Positions 26,035 through 36,017 of a stretch of 64,000 nucleotides of DNA are shown here, piece after piece (the first letter of the stretch is position 1; every line of letters starts with the position of its first letter). The notes under the pieces were generated by a model, which was not told where the DNA came from, made no database searches, and saw nothing but the letters and a program-made list of their open reading frames with translations. This DNA is from an uncultured Collinsella sp. (GTDB lineage Bacteria; Actinomycetota; Coriobacteriia; Coriobacteriales; Coriobacteriaceae). Where the stretch lies: assembly GCA_900543605.1 (NCBI GenBank), contig UQSK01000001.1, positions 75,027-139,026 of the forward strand, read 5' to 3'. A program made the position numbers and the translations under genes.

Positions 26035-26877
26035 ATGTCCGCCCGTAAAGCTCGCACGGAGGCGGCTGCCGCTGGCGCCGCCCCCGTTGACTCTGAGGAG
26101 AAGGACGTGAAGATTCCCGTAGAGGCCGTCGACGATACCGAGGTCAACGAGACCGAGGCCGCCGAGGCTGCCGAGAACCAGGTAGAGGATTCCAACAAGG
26201 AGGCGACGATGACCGAGGACGAGATGGTGGAAGCTGCTATCCGCGCCGGTGAGGAAGCCGCCGATAACGACTTTAAGCTCAAGTTCGAGCAGGCCCAAAA
26301 GGAGCTCGCCGACGTGCGCAGCGAGCTCGATGCTGCGGCAGAGGCCCAGAAGGCCGCCGAGGACAAGGCAAAGGACGCTACCGAGCGCACCGCCCGCCTG
26401 CAGGCCGACTGGGAGAACTTCCGTCGCCGCACCGCCAACGAGCGCATTGCCGAGCGCGAGCGCGCGACCGAGAAGCTCGTCACTGCGCTGCTGCCGGTGG
26501 TTGACGATATCGAGCGTGCAATCGACCATGCCCGTAGCCAGGAGCTTTCCGACGATTTTAAGCAGTTCGTCGATGGCGTTGACGCGGTGCATGCCAAGCT
26601 GCTTGATGTGTTTGCGCACGAGGGCGTTGAGCCCATCGACCCCAAGGGCGAGGCGTTCGATCCGCTCGAGCACCAGGCCGTGGGGCGTGTCGAGGACGCA
26701 TCGCAGTACGACGAGACCGTCAACGACGTGTACCAGAAGGGCTACCGCATGGCGGACCGCATCCTGCGCTCCGCGATGGTGACGGTGACCTACGGTGGCG
26801 ATAAGCGCCCCGCACCGGAGCCCGAAGCGGCGCCCGAGGATGCCGCGGCCGATACGGCCGAGAGCGCCGAGGAGTAA
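26035..26877 (+). CDS. grpE: Nucleotide exchange factor GrpE
   Basis: A 280-aa DnaK exchange factor. Residues about 85-150 are the long coiled coil, and the core YRADWENFRRRT-like segment reads LQADWENFRRRTANER. The beta-domain follows with the typical HQAVGRVEDASQYDETVNDVYQKGYRMADRILRSAMVTV. The first 58 residues are a low-complexity acidic extension. An internal ATG at 26209 has an ideal AAGGAGG site (spacing 5), so a shorter 222-aa form may also or instead be made; 26035 follows dnaK by only 2 bases and lacks a clear site. Ends at a strong hairpin before dnaJ. Confidence 0.92.
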   Translation: MSARKARTEAAAAGAAPVDSEEKDVKIPVEAVDDTEVNETEAAEAAENQVEDSNKEATMTEDEMVEAAIRAGEEAADNDFKLKFEQAQKELADVRSELDAAAEAQKAAEDKAKDATERTARLQADWENFRRRTANERIAERERATEKLVTALLPVVDDIERAIDHARSQELSDDFKQFVDGVDAVHAKLLDVFAHEGVEPIDPKGEAFDPLEHQAVGRVEDASQYDETVNDVYQKGYRMADRILRSAMVTVTYGGDKRPAPEPEAAPEDAAADTAESAEE

Positions 26878-26884
26878 TTGAGAA

Positions 26885-26915
26885 GGGCCCCGGGGCAACA
26901 CCCGGGGCCCTTTCT
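26885..26915 (+). terminator. Terminator-like hairpin between grpE and dnaJ
   Basis: GGGCCCCGGG and CCCGGGGCCC flank a 6-base loop and are followed by TTTCT. It probably reduces read-through into dnaJ-hspR. Confidence 0.75.
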
Positions 26916-26985
26916 GGCCTAGTGCCATATGAAAGCATGAGCCGCCGTCCGCAGGGGCGGCGGATATAACAGGAGAGGAGCTACG

Positions 26986-27951
26986 ATGGCTGCAGGCAAA
27001 ACCTTCTATGACATCCTGGGCGTATCCAAGAGCGCCTCCGACAAAGAGATCAAGAGCGCGTTTCGCAAGCTCGCGCAAAAATATCACCCCGATGCCGGCG
27101 GCGACGAGGCCAAGTTTAAGGAGATTAGTGAGGCCTACGAGACGCTTTCGGACGAGAAGAAGCGCAAAGAGTACGACCAGATGCTCATGTTCGGCGGCAT
27201 GCCGGGCGCGGGCGGCGCGTATGGCGGTAGCTACGGCGCCGGTGCCGGCGCGAGCGGCTGGGGCGATATCTTCGACAGCATCTTTAGCGGCAACGGCGCC
27301 TGGGGCAGCGATTGGGGCTCGGGCTTTGCCGGGGCCGCGGGCGCTGCCGGTGCGGGCGCGGGCCGCAACCGCGCGCGCAAGGGCGGCGACCTGTCGCTGA
27401 CTGTCGACGTAACGGCCGAGGACGCGTTCCGCGGCGTGACGCACAAGGTCACCTATCGCATTCCCTCGACGGGCGAGCAGCAGACCATCACGGTCTCGGT
27501 GCCCGCGGGCGCGGTCGACGGCGGCAAATTGCGTTACAAGCGCCGTGGCGAGTACGGCGTTGCCGGAGGCGAGCGTGGCGACCTGGTCGTGACCACGCAT
27601 GTGGAGGAGCATCCGCTGTTTAAGCGCAAGGGTGCCGACGTGACCATGGAGGTGCCGATCTCGGTCTACGAGGCGGCGCTCGGCTGCACGGTGGATGTGC
27701 CCACGCCCGGCGGCGCGACGGTTCGTCTGAAGGTGCCCGCTGGCACCCAGACGGGCAAGAAGTTCCGCTTTAAGGAGATGGGTGCGCCCGACGTTAAGCA
27801 TCGCGGCCGCACGGGTGCGCTACTCGTCGAGATCAAGGTGCAGGTTCCCACGAGCCTATCCGACGACGAGCGCGATGCCATGACCAGGCTGCGCGAGGCC
27901 GACACGCGCGATTATCGCGAGAAGGTCAACCGTTACAAGGCGACGTTCTAG
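26986..27951 (+). CDS. dnaJ: J-domain co-chaperone lacking the zinc finger (DnaJ type II)
   Basis: A 321-aa Hsp40. The J domain (residues 5-70) has the HPD motif in [16 protein letters not shown], and a Gly/Ala/Trp-rich linker follows (about 75-130). The two C-terminal beta domains (from [17 protein letters not shown]) are present, but the four CxxCxGxG zinc repeats of type I DnaJ are absent, so it resembles CbpA-type proteins. It stimulates DnaK ATPase and delivers clients. Own ribosome site GGAGAGGAG; lies after a terminator-like hairpin and before hspR. Confidence 0.92.
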   Translation: MAAGKTFYDILGVSKSASDKEIKSAFRKLAQKYHPDAGGDEAKFKEISEAYETLSDEKKRKEYDQMLMFGGMPGAGGAYGGSYGAGAGASGWGDIFDSIFSGNGAWGSDWGSGFAGAAGAAGAGAGRNRARKGGDLSLTVDVTAEDAFRGVTHKVTYRIPSTGEQQTITVSVPAGAVDGGKLRYKRRGEYGVAGGERGDLVVTTHVEEHPLFKRKGADVTMEVPISVYEAALGCTVDVPTPGGATVRLKVPAGTQTGKKFRFKEMGAPDVKHRGRTGALLVEIKVQVPTSLSDDERDAMTRLREADTRDYREKVNRYKATF

Positions 27952-28023
27952 GGCGGTCGTGGCGCACGCCCGCGCCCGCGGGCTTATGATGGACGATAAC
28001 GAGACGGAAAGGGGTCAGGTAGC

Positions 28024-28440
28024 ATGGCCGAGGACAATAGGAACAAACCGCTGTACATGATCAGCGTGGCGGCCGAGCTGACCGGCATGCATCCGCAGAC
28101 TCTGCGCGTCTACGAGTCCAAGGGCCTGGTGAACCCCCAGCGCTCAGGCGGTAACACGCGTCTGTATTCGCGTGCCGATATCGAGCGCCTGGAGCTCATC
28201 AACCAACTGACCGACGAGGGCATCAACCTTGCCGGCGTGGTGCGCATCCTCGATATGAAGGAGCGTGCCGAGGAGCGCGAGCGCGAGAACGAAAAACTCC
28301 GTGCCCGCGTGCGCCAGCTCGAGGACGAGCTGCACGAGTACAAGATGCAGAAGAAGATCACCGCCCTGGCCCCGCGCGACGGCTCAGTCAACCCCGAGCA
28401 AGTCATGCGCAAGTTGCTAGGCGCGGGAACCGATCTTTAG
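28024..28440 (+). CDS. hspR: Heat-shock repressor HspR (MerR family)
   Basis: A 138-aa MerR-type regulator. The winged HTH (MISVAAELTGMHPQTLRVYESKGLVNPQRSGGNTRLYSRADIERL) occupies residues 11-58 and is followed by the HspR-typical ELINQLTDEGINLAGVVRIL. A charged coiled coil follows (about 85-115). In Streptomyces and relatives HspR represses dnaK and clpB with DnaK as co-repressor. Gene order dnaK-grpE-dnaJ-hspR is the classic actinobacterial one. Its target here is probably the 27-base element shared by dnaK and clpB. Confidence 0.93.
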   Translation: MAEDNRNKPLYMISVAAELTGMHPQTLRVYESKGLVNPQRSGGNTRLYSRADIERLELINQLTDEGINLAGVVRILDMKERAEERERENEKLRARVRQLEDELHEYKMQKKITALAPRDGSVNPEQVMRKLLGAGTDL

Positions 28441-28475
28441 TTACGGCGGCTCTACGACGCAAATCCTAACAATAT

Positions 28476-28539
28476 GAGAGTGGATAATCTCCCACTTTTG
28501 GTCCGCTTGAGGGCTAGAAACGGGGGATTATCCACTCCC
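28476..28539. repeat. 64-bp palindromic repeat, family B copy 3
   Basis: GAGAGTGGATAATCTCCC (28476-28493) pairs with GGGGGATTATCCACTCCC (28522-28539). It lies after hspR in the 312-base gap before the hydratase gene. It is followed (28553-28602) by the GGGGACGTTCC/GGGACACTCC module also seen at 8820. Confidence 0.85.
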
Positions 28540-28752
28540 ATTTTTGGCTGGCGCTTGGGGACGTTCCTTTTGTGCCGGCACTTTGGGACACTCCTTGCAC
28601 CAAGTCTGATGTCACTACACCGGGCTCGTTCTATGCTTTACCGAGATAAAGTGAACGTGCAGATTCGTAACCCACTCGCAACCGTTCTATGGCACGATAT
28701 TGAACGAATGTATGCTATGCGCCCGAGCCTTTCGGGCAGAGTGGGAGACAGT

Positions 28753-31053
28753 ATGGTTAAGCTGTACGAGGACGGCATCTACCTGCGCGGCGGCAGCGAG
28801 GTCGTGCCTGCGGCCGAGGCTGCCGAGCGCGGCATTACGCAGACGCCTGAGGACGCCAAGCGCGGCACCATCGCGTATTCGATCCTCCAGGCACACAATA
28901 CGTCTGGAGATCCCGAGGCGCTCAAGATTCGCTTCGACGCCATGGCGAGCCATGACATCACCTTTGTCGGCATCATCCAGACGGCGCGCGCCTCGGGCAT
29001 GGAGCAGTTCCCGCTGCCCTACGTGCTCACCAACTGCCACAACTCGCTGTGCGCCGTGGGCGGCACCATCAACGAGGACGACCACGTCTTTGGTCTCTCG
29101 GCTGCCAAGAAGTACGGCGGCATTTTCGTCCCGCCGCACATCGCCGTCATCCACTCCTTTATGCGTGAGAACTTCGCCGGTTGCGGCAAGATGATCTTGG
29201 GCTCCGACTCGCACACCCGCTACGGCGCCCTGGGCACCATGGCCGTGGGCGAGGGCGGCGGCGAGTTGGCCAAGCAGCTGCTGCGTGACACCTACGATGT
29301 TGCCTATCCCGGCGTTGTCGCCATCTACCTCACGGGCGCCCCGCGTCCCGGCGTCGGCCCGCACGACGTGGCGCTCGCCATCATCCGCGCCGTCTTTGCC
29401 AAGGGCTACGTCAAGAACAAGGTCATGGAGTTTGTGGGCCCCGGTATCGCGAGCATGACGACCGATTACCGCAACGGCGTCGACGTCATGACCACCGAGA
29501 CCACCTGCCTGTCGAGCATCTGGGCCACCGACGAGGACACGCACGCGTTTTTGGCCATGCACGGCCGCGGCGACGACTACCGCGAGCTCAAGCCCGCCGA
29601 TGTCGCCTACTACGACGGCTGTGTCGAGGTCGATCTGTCGAGCATCAAGCCCATGATCGCCCTGCCGTTCCATCCTTCCAACGGCTTTGAGATCGATGAG
29701 CTCAACGAGAACCTCGAGGACATCCTGCATGAGGTCGAGCTCGAGGCCGCCAAGATTGGCGAGGGCAAGACGCACTTTAGCCTGCTCGACAAGATCGTCG
29801 ACGGTAAGCTGCACGTGCAGCAGGGCGTCATCGCCGGCTGCTCGGGCGGCAATTACGATTCCGTGGTCCAAGCTGCCCGTGTGCTCAAGGGCGCCAACAC
29901 CGGCTGCGGCGAGTTCTCGCTGTCGGTCTATCCCACGAGCCAGCCCGTGGCGCTCGAACTTACGCGCCGTGGCTATATCTACGACCTCATGGAGGCCGGT
30001 GTGATCGTGCGCACGGCGTTCTGCGGCCCGTGTTTCGGCGCCGGCGACACGCCCGCCAACAACGGCCTTTCGATCCGCCACACTACGCGCAACTTCCCCA
30101 ACCGTGAGGGTTCCAAGCCGGGTAATGGCCAGCTGAGCGCCGTGGCCCTGATGGACGCCCGCTCCATTGCGGCGACGGCCGCCAACGGTGGCGTCCTGAC
30201 GCCGGCGACCGACTTGCCCGAGGAGACTTGGGATGAGGCCTGCGAGTACACCTTTGACGACGCGCCGTACAAAAAGCGTGTGTACTGGGGCTTTGGCAAG
30301 GCGGAGCCTGCCGACGAGCTGGTCGAAGGCCCCAACATCAAGCCGTGGCCCGCGATGGAGCCCCTCGGCGACGATATCCTGCTCAAGGTGTGCTCCAAGA
30401 TCATGGACCCGGTCACCACGACTGACGAGCTCATTCCCTCGGGCGAGACGAGCTCCTTCCGCTCCAACCCGCTGGGCCTGGCCGAGTTTACTCTCAGCCG
30501 CCGCGATCCGGCCTACGTGGGTCGTTCCAAGGAGGTCGACGCGGTGGAAAAGCGCCGCGTTGCCGGCGAGGCAGCAGGCGACTTGGCGGCGCTCGATGCC
30601 GAGCTTGCCGGCGTGTTTGAGGCACTGGCCGGCGCCGGCGTCGCGGCCGATGCCAAGGCGACCGAGTACGGCTCCATGCTCTATGCCAAGAAGCCCGGCG
30701 ACGGTTCTGCCCGCGAGCAGGCCGCGAGCTGCCAGCGCGTCATCGGCGGCCTGGCAAACATCGTCCACGAGTACGCCACCAAGCGCTATCGCTCCAACGT
30801 GATGAACTGGGGCATGGTGCCCTTCCAGATGGAGGCCGAGCCCAACTTCGAGGTGGGCGACTACGTCTTTGTGCCGGGTATCCGTGCCGCGCTCGATGGC
30901 GACCTAAAGGACATCGCCGCCTACGTGGTGCGTGCCGACGGTGCGGTTGAGCAGATTGAGCTCTACATTGCCGATATGACGGCCGAGGAGCGCGCCATCG
31001 TCAAGGCCGGCTGCCTGATCAACTACAACAAGTTCAAGGCCGCTGCCGAGTAA
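28753..31053 (+). CDS. Aconitase-family hydratase (YbhJ-like)
   Basis: A 766-aa iron-sulfur hydratase of the aconitase superfamily. Family segments include [51 protein letters not shown], and the cluster region CSGGNYD plus [18 protein letters not shown]. The swivel domain near the end (NWGMVPFQ) is present. Length and N-terminus fit the uncharacterised E. coli YbhJ group better than AcnA or AcnB. It may isomerise citrate or a related tricarboxylic acid; the substrate is unproven. The open frame runs back to 28474 through a family B repeat, but ATG at 28753 with GGGAG is the sensible start. Confidence 0.88.
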   Translation: MVKLYEDGIYLRGGSEVVPAAEAAERGITQTPEDAKRGTIAYSILQAHNTSGDPEALKIRFDAMASHDITFVGIIQTARASGMEQFPLPYVLTNCHNSLCAVGGTINEDDHVFGLSAAKKYGGIFVPPHIAVIHSFMRENFAGCGKMILGSDSHTRYGALGTMAVGEGGGELAKQLLRDTYDVAYPGVVAIYLTGAPRPGVGPHDVALAIIRAVFAKGYVKNKVMEFVGPGIASMTTDYRNGVDVMTTETTCLSSIWATDEDTHAFLAMHGRGDDYRELKPADVAYYDGCVEVDLSSIKPMIALPFHPSNGFEIDELNENLEDILHEVELEAAKIGEGKTHFSLLDKIVDGKLHVQQGVIAGCSGGNYDSVVQAARVLKGANTGCGEFSLSVYPTSQPVALELTRRGYIYDLMEAGVIVRTAFCGPCFGAGDTPANNGLSIRHTTRNFPNREGSKPGNGQLSAVALMDARSIAATAANGGVLTPATDLPEETWDEACEYTFDDAPYKKRVYWGFGKAEPADELVEGPNIKPWPAMEPLGDDILLKVCSKIMDPVTTTDELIPSGETSSFRSNPLGLAEFTLSRRDPAYVGRSKEVDAVEKRRVAGEAAGDLAALDAELAGVFEALAGAGVAADAKATEYGSMLYAKKPGDGSAREQAASCQRVIGGLANIVHEYATKRYRSNVMNWGMVPFQMEAEPNFEVGDYVFVPGIRAALDGDLKDIAAYVVRADGAVEQIELYIADMTAEERAIVKAGCLINYNKFKAAAE

Positions 31054-31064
31054 CGTTGCTGTAC

Positions 31065-31136
31065 GCCCCGGACACACCTTTCCCTCGTGCTCACGCGCTT
31101 CGCGAGGGTCGCCCGAGGGAAAGGTGTGTCCGGGGC
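31065..31136 (+). repeat. Long palindrome after the hydratase gene (family H)
   Basis: A perfect 23-bp inverted repeat: arms at 31065-31087 and 31114-31136, core ACACACCTTTCCCTCG-like, 26-base loop. It starts 11 bases after the hydratase stop and can fold into a very stable stem. Confidence 0.8.
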
Positions 31137-31187
31137 TACCGCGACGTTCTCGTTGGGTCTTGAGGGACGCTAAAAATAGACTTGCTT

Positions 31188-31222
31188 GAAGCCGCCTCTG
31201 TTAATGGGGCGGCTTCTTTTTG
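31188..31222 (+). terminator. Rho-independent terminator
   Basis: GAAGCCGCC, loop, GGCGGCTTC, then TTTTTG. This is the likely end of the hydratase transcript. Confidence 0.85.
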
Positions 31223-31225
31223 TCG

Positions 31226-31263
31226 AAAACCGCCGCAAAGGGGACAGGCACCTTTGTGGTGGT
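31226..31263. repeat. Family C palindrome copy 1
   Basis: ACCGCCGCAAAGG...CCTTTGTGGTGGT with centre GGACAGGCA, a 38-bp unit. Its loop is reversed relative to the copies at 32093 and 32899. Confidence 0.75.
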
Positions 31264-31316
31264 GGGGACGAGCTCGATGTTGTTGTGATCGTTGAGCGGC
31301 ATGTTAATGGGCGGCT

Positions 31317-31985
31317 CTAGAGAATTTCATCTGGGCTGGCGGGCTTGGTTGTTTTGGGGATGCCGAGTTTGGATGACGCGAAATCGTCAACATCGTCCTT
31401 GATTCCATCTTTGGTGTATACGGTGACCGTATAGGTGCTGTGCCCGAATTCGCTCTTGTCGCGTGTCGCCCAGGCCTGCCAGTAGGCAGCCCCGCTTCGC
31501 CCTTGGATTTTTCCGATACGGCGGAGTTCTGTTCGCTTTAATTTACGGTTGCTATAGATGGTTCGACCGGCTTCCGCGGTGAGCCCGCACTGTCCAAGCA
31601 GCTTGTCGAGGACTTGGTTCATGTGGCGCTCATCGGTGTTTGGTGCGTAGTCGTAGGCGAGGGTGATGGAGTCGAGTGGCTGGTCGTCGATCAGATAGTT
31701 TAGCGCCTGAGGTTCAAGGCAGAAATAGGGGGAGCATCCGTCGACCTTGCCGAGCAACGGTAACTTGGACTGCCAACTTCCGGTGGGAATTGCATATTCG
31801 TAGAACACGCCACGGCAGACAAAGGAGAGCGAGGTGGCACGCGAGCCGGCGTCGATCATCCCGCAAAGATCGAAGGGCGAGGCGATACCAAAAGAAAAGG
31901 GCGTGATGACGATAAGGAAGAGCATCACGATGGGTATGGCGAAAATGGTAATGACGTTGCGACCGGTGGAATGAGACGGCTTCAT
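31317..31985 (-). CDS. Hypothetical membrane-anchored protein
   Basis: A 222-aa protein, unrecognised. ATG at 31985 (MKPSHSTGRN) follows AGGAG at 5 bases; six further upstream codons are unsupported. One hydrophobic helix (residues about 12-35, ITIFAIPIVMLFLIVITPFSFGI) would anchor it, with the rest outside. The extracytoplasmic part has several cysteines (DLCG, VCRGVF, CSPYFCLEP, QCGL) that may form disulfides, and ends in a charged C-terminus. It and the 32220 gene are divergent neighbours of similar size, set among family C palindromes. No clear sequence likeness between the two is visible. Confidence 0.65.
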   Translation of the reverse strand: MKPSHSTGRNVITIFAIPIVMLFLIVITPFSFGIASPFDLCGMIDAGSRATSLSFVCRGVFYEYAIPTGSWQSKLPLLGKVDGCSPYFCLEPQALNYLIDDQPLDSITLAYDYAPNTDERHMNQVLDKLLGQCGLTAEAGRTIYSNRKLKRTELRRIGKIQGRSGAAYWQAWATRDKSEFGHSTYTVTVYTKDGIKDDVDDFASSKLGIPKTTKPASPDEIL

Positions 31986-32092
31986 ATGCGCTCCTCGAGA
32001 CAAAGATCTGTTGAGGATAGGCAGAAATGGATATGTTCAGAGAACAATTCAAGTTTAATCTCATGGCGCGAGATGGTCGACCGTTAGCGTCG

Positions 32093-32130
32093 AAAACCAC
32101 CACAAAGGTGCCTGTCCCCTTTGTGGTGGT
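32093..32130. repeat. Family C palindrome copy 2
   Basis: ACCACCACAAAGG...CCTTTGTGGTGGT with centre TGCCTGTCC. Lies between the two divergent hypothetical genes; 35 of its bases recur at 32900-32934. Confidence 0.8.
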
Positions 32131-32219
32131 GAGGAGCGCGCGGCTCCTTTTGGTAATAGTGCTGGCTGGCGGTATCATTAGTGCAGGTGGCGAAGGTTTG
32201 CATTGTGGGGTGTTTTGCC

Positions 32220-32891
32220 GTGAGCCGTTTTGCCCGTATTGGATTGATTGTTTTGGCGCTTGCGATCGCTGTGGTTGGCATGGGCGCTGTCGGCATGGCG
32301 TTTCTGCCTGCTGCGGTGACGGAGCCGGTGGTCAAGCCTGTGATTCAATCTGTCGAACTTCTGACCGGCGACGACAAGCCTGAGACCATTACCGTTGATT
32401 TTGATGAGCAACCGGCTGCGCTTGGCATTAGTAATTATCCACATATTCAGCTTGGGGCCATGCGCTATACCACGGATACAAGCCTGATCGATAGGACGTC
32501 CGAGCTACTCAAGGGCAAAACATTTAAGCGTTGGTACGGGTATGCGTCCTATCGGGCAAAAGCGAACGACATGGTTGGCGGATGCCACTCTTCTATCGAG
32601 CTGGACACTGCAAACGGCGCAAAGTTATGTGATGTCTCGTACGATCCGGGCTACGAGGGCAATGAGGGTCCGGGCATCTACATCATGGACGGCGATGTCG
32701 CCTATGTCATGGAGGGCGACCAGACCGAGCTCAACGATTTTATGGGTCAGTGTATCCAAGATGCCTATAAACAGACCTGCTTGCCTGACCCGCAGACTGC
32801 ACGCGATAGTGGGTCTGCCCGTACATGGCTGTTCGAGGATGAGATGCCCTGGACCGTCGAATCGGGAAGTACGGGTTCGGCGAAGGAGTAG
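32220..32891 (+). CDS. Hypothetical membrane-anchored protein
   Basis: A 223-aa protein, unrecognised. The start is uncertain: GTG at 32220 gives MSRFARIGLIVLALA, a good N-terminal anchor, while in-frame GTG codons upstream reach 32181. A single hydrophobic segment (residues about 6-28) is followed by an extracytoplasmic domain with four cysteines (GGCHSS, LCDVSYD, GQCIQD, TCLPDP). It also has a pattern of strands (ETITVDFDEQPAALGI, IYIMDGDVAYVMEGDQTEL). It ends with a Ser/Gly-rich tail. Bounded by family C palindromes at 32093-32130 and 32899-32940. Confidence 0.6.
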   Translation: MSRFARIGLIVLALAIAVVGMGAVGMAFLPAAVTEPVVKPVIQSVELLTGDDKPETITVDFDEQPAALGISNYPHIQLGAMRYTTDTSLIDRTSELLKGKTFKRWYGYASYRAKANDMVGGCHSSIELDTANGAKLCDVSYDPGYEGNEGPGIYIMDGDVAYVMEGDQTELNDFMGQCIQDAYKQTCLPDPQTARDSGSARTWLFEDEMPWTVESGSTGSAKE

Positions 32892-32898
32892 AGACCGC

Positions 32899-32940
32899 GA
32901 CCACCACAAAGGTGCCTGTCCTCTTTGTGGTGGTTTTCGG
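32899..32940. repeat. Family C palindrome copy 3
   Basis: ACCACCACAAAGG...CTCTTTGTGGTGGT, eight bases after the 32220 gene's stop; likely serves as its terminator (TTTTCGG follows). Confidence 0.8.
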
Positions 32941-32949
32941 TCTGTCTCG

Positions 32950-33075
32950 ATCTGTAACATCTTGGCCGCTAAAAGTGGGCCTGGTGTTACAGATTTAGAT
33001 TTTTGATCCGGGTGTTTTCTGTTCGTCTCAATCTATAACATCTGGAGCCATAAACAGTCGCTAGATGTTACAGAT
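32950..33075. repeat. Two tandem palindromes with TGTTACAGAT arms (family E)
   Basis: First unit: ATCTGTAACA (32950-32959) with TGTTACAGAT (32985-32994). Second unit: ATCTATAACATC (33031-33042) with GATGTTACAGAT (33064-33075). Each is preceded by a similar GTCTC(G/A) segment, so the pair looks duplicated. Located in the 367-base gap before clpB, with no gene. Confidence 0.7.
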
Positions 33076-33142
33076 TGAGATAGTAAGGGGACGAGGCCGC
33101 AGCGGGTGAGCGTGCCTGCCCCCTATCTCTTAATCACTCATA

Positions 33143-33178
33143 AAATCTTATATATAGAGACTTAGATTTATGTATAAG
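33143..33178 (+). promoter_or_regulatory. clpB promoter with putative HspR operator
   Basis: The 27-base site 33143-33169 (AAATCTTATAT, five bases, GACTTAGATTT) matches the dnaK site at 22 of 27 positions, with identical spacing. TATAAG (33173-33178) is a plausible -10. Confidence 0.72.
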
Positions 33179-33258
33179 ATCGTACAAAGCTGGCAACAAT
33201 ACTTCTCGAACAACGTGAAGCCGCCCCGTAGGGCGGCCGCCCCAAGAGAGGTGATTCC

Positions 33259-35886
33259 ATGAGAATCGATAAGCTAGCAATGACGTCGCGCGAGGCGTTG
33301 CAGACCGCCATGAGCACGGCTGCCGACGCGCAGGCCGGTGCGGTGGAGCCGATTCACCTGCTGTCCGCCCTGCTTGGTGCCGGCGAGCGCAATATCTCCG
33401 TGATCATCGAGCGCATCGGTGCCGACCCGGCCCAGCTCGCACGCTCCACACAAGATGCCATCGACCACGCGCCCAAGGTTTCGGGCGAGGGCCAGCAGAT
33501 GGGCCTGTCCAACGAGCTCGTCCGCGTCATCGAAAAGGCCGAAAAGAAGGCCACCAAGATGGGCGACAGCTTTGTGGTGACCGAGCATCTGCTCATGGCA
33601 CTTGCCGAGGACAAGGGCGAGGCCGGCCGCGTGCTGCGCGATGCCGGCGTGACCAAGGAGCGCATCGAGCAGGTCTACGAGGAGCTGCGCGGCGATGACC
33701 GCGTGACGTCTGCCGAGGACAAGACCCAGTTTGAGGCCTTGGAGCAGTACGGTCGCAACATCTGCGACCTTGCCCGCGCCGGCAAGCTCGACCCGGTCAT
33801 CGGCCGTACCGACGAGATTCGCCGTACCATCCAGGTCCTGTCCCGCCGCACCAAGAACAACCCCGTGCTCATTGGCGAGCCGGGCGTCGGCAAGACGGCT
33901 ATCGTCGAGGGTATCGCCCAGCGTATCGTGGCCGGCGACGTGCCGAGCACCCTGCGTGACCGCGACCTCATCGAGCTCGACATGAGCGCGCTGGTCGCCG
34001 GCGCCAAGTACCGCGGCGAGTTCGAGGACCGCTTGAAGGCTGTGCTCAAAGAAGTGCAAAAATCCGAAGGCAAGGTCATCCTGTTCATCGATGAGCTTCA
34101 CACCATCGTGGGCGCGGGTGCCACCGAGGGCTCCATGGACGCCGGCAACATCCTCAAGCCGGCGCTCGCCCGTGGCGACCTACATGCAATCGGCGCGACC
34201 ACGCTCGACGAGTATCGCAAGTACATCGAGAAGGACGCGGCGCTCGCCCGTCGTTTCCAGACCGTGATGGTGAGCGAGCCCACCGTTGAGGACACTATTT
34301 CGATCTTGCGTGGCCTCAAGGAGAAGTACGAGATCTTCCATGGCGTGCACATCACCGATAGCGCGCTCGTGGCCGCCGCCGACCTCTCCGATCGCTATAT
34401 CGCCGACCGCTTCCTGCCCGACAAGGCCATCGACCTGGTCGATGAGGCGGCAAGCCGTCTGCGCATGGAGCTCGACAGCATGCCAGTCGAGATCGACGCC
34501 ACCACGCGTCAGCTCACCCAGCTGCAGATCGAGGAGCAGGCGCTCATGAAGGAGACTGATGACGCCTCCAAGGAGCGTCTGGAGGCCCTGCGCCAAGAGA
34601 TTGCCGAGGTCCAGGAAAAACTCAACGTGCAAAAGGCCGGCTGGCTCAACCAGAAGAACGCCATCGACCACGTGCAGGAGCTTAAGGGCCAGCTCGACGA
34701 GGCCAGGAGCGAAGAGGAGCGCGCGACGCGCAACGGCGACCTGGGCCGTGCGTCCGAGCTGCGCTTCTCCGTGATTCCGGGCCTGCAGCAGCAGATTCAG
34801 GATTCCGAGGCCGCGCTCGAGGCACAAAAGCAGCAGGACGGCGAGGGCCTCAACGAACAGGTGACCTCCGATGAGATCGCCGAGGTCGTGAGCGCCTGGA
34901 CCGGCGTGCCTGTGTCCAAGATGATGCAGGGCGAGCTCGACAAGCTGAAGGGCTTGGAGGGTGAGCTGCATAAGCGCGTCATCGGCCAGGATGAGGCGGT
35001 CTCCGCTGTGGCCGCGGCCGTGCGCCGCAGCCGTGCGGGTCTCTCCGACCCGGACAAGCCCATCGGCAGCTTCTTCTTCCTGGGCCCCACCGGCGTGGGC
35101 AAGACCGAGCTCGCCAAGGCGCTTGCCGAGTGCCTGTTCGACGACGAGCGCGCACTCGTGCGTATCGACATGTCCGAGTACATGGAGAAGTTCAGCGTCC
35201 AGCGTCTGATCGGTGCGCCCCCGGGATACGTGGGTTACGACGAGGGCGGCCAGCTCACCGAGGCCGTGCGTCGTCGTCCGTACTCCGTGATCTTGCTCGA
35301 CGAGATGGAGAAGGCTCATCCGGATGTCTTCAACGTGCTGCTGCAGGTGCTCGACGACGGCCGTCTGACCGATGGCCAGGGTCGCCAGGTGTCCTTCAAG
35401 AACACGATTATCATCATGACGTCTAACGTGGGCTCCAAGGCCATCGCCGATCTGTCCGGCAAGGACGAGGAGGAGATGCGCCATCAGGTCGACGCCGCCA
35501 TGGCTCAGACCTTCCGCCCCGAGTTTCTCAACCGTATCGACGATATCGTGGTGTTCCATCCGCTCGGCATGGCGCAGATCGAGAAGATCGTCGACATCCA
35601 GCTTGCCGACGTCCGCGCACGCCTGGCCAAGGAGCGCATGACGCTTGCCATCACCCCGGCGGCCAAGCAGATGCTCGCCGTGGGCGGCCTGGACCCCGTG
35701 TTCGGTGCCCGTCCGCTCAAGCGCCTGGTCCAGCGCGAGGTCGTGGACGCCATCGCCGCCGCCATCATCGACGGCACGGTGCGCGAGGGCGATCAGGTGA
35801 CGGTCGATGTCGACAAGGACGGCGGCTTTACCGTCGTGTGCGACAGCACGCCGGCGGCCACCTACGAGGTTCCCGACGCCGAGTAG
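33259..35886 (+). CDS. clpB: Disaggregase ClpB
   Basis: An 875-aa Hsp100 hexameric AAA+ protein that, with DnaK, pulls apart protein aggregates. An N-terminal repeat domain spans 1-145. The first AAA module has Walker A GEPGVGKT and Walker [18 protein letters not shown] long coiled-coil M domain lies at about 400-520. The second AAA module has [16 protein letters not shown] and [15 protein letters not shown]. No ClpP-binding loop is seen, consistent with ClpB. ATG at 33259 with AAGAGAGGTG. Expressed alone from the HspR-type promoter upstream and closed by a strong terminator. Confidence 0.97.
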   Translation: MRIDKLAMTSREALQTAMSTAADAQAGAVEPIHLLSALLGAGERNISVIIERIGADPAQLARSTQDAIDHAPKVSGEGQQMGLSNELVRVIEKAEKKATKMGDSFVVTEHLLMALAEDKGEAGRVLRDAGVTKERIEQVYEELRGDDRVTSAEDKTQFEALEQYGRNICDLARAGKLDPVIGRTDEIRRTIQVLSRRTKNNPVLIGEPGVGKTAIVEGIAQRIVAGDVPSTLRDRDLIELDMSALVAGAKYRGEFEDRLKAVLKEVQKSEGKVILFIDELHTIVGAGATEGSMDAGNILKPALARGDLHAIGATTLDEYRKYIEKDAALARRFQTVMVSEPTVEDTISILRGLKEKYEIFHGVHITDSALVAAADLSDRYIADRFLPDKAIDLVDEAASRLRMELDSMPVEIDATTRQLTQLQIEEQALMKETDDASKERLEALRQEIAEVQEKLNVQKAGWLNQKNAIDHVQELKGQLDEARSEEERATRNGDLGRASELRFSVIPGLQQQIQDSEAALEAQKQQDGEGLNEQVTSDEIAEVVSAWTGVPVSKMMQGELDKLKGLEGELHKRVIGQDEAVSAVAAAVRRSRAGLSDPDKPIGSFFFLGPTGVGKTELAKALAECLFDDERALVRIDMSEYMEKFSVQRLIGAPPGYVGYDEGGQLTEAVRRRPYSVILLDEMEKAHPDVFNVLLQVLDDGRLTDGQGRQVSFKNTIIIMTSNVGSKAIADLSGKDEEEMRHQVDAAMAQTFRPEFLNRIDDIVVFHPLGMAQIEKIVDIQLADVRARLAKERMTLAITPAAKQMLAVGGLDPVFGARPLKRLVQREVVDAIAAAIIDGTVREGDQVTVDVDKDGGFTVVCDSTPAATYEVPDAE

Positions 35887-35930
35887 ATTTTGGGCCATGC
35901 CTTAAAATCTGTCAGTCGTCTCTAAACGCC

Positions 35931-35966
35931 AAGGGCGGCGGATCCAATTGGGTCCGCCGCCCTTTT
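35931..35966 (+). terminator. clpB terminator
   Basis: AAGGGCGGCGGATCC and GGTCCGCCGCCCTT with a short loop, then TTTTT. Confidence 0.9.
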
Positions 35967-36017
35967 TCGTGCGACAATCGATGTTGTTGAACGGATGCGA
36001 TGCAAGGAGATATGCAG

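Noticed and set aside
28474..28752. N-terminal extension of the hydratase back to 28474
   Set aside because: The extension would translate a family B palindrome and a GGGGACGTTCC module; the ATG at 28753 has a ribosome site and a family-like N-terminus.
28687..30768. 693-aa minus-strand ORF inside the hydratase gene
   Set aside because: Antisense shadow of a strongly conserved enzyme; no motif recognised.
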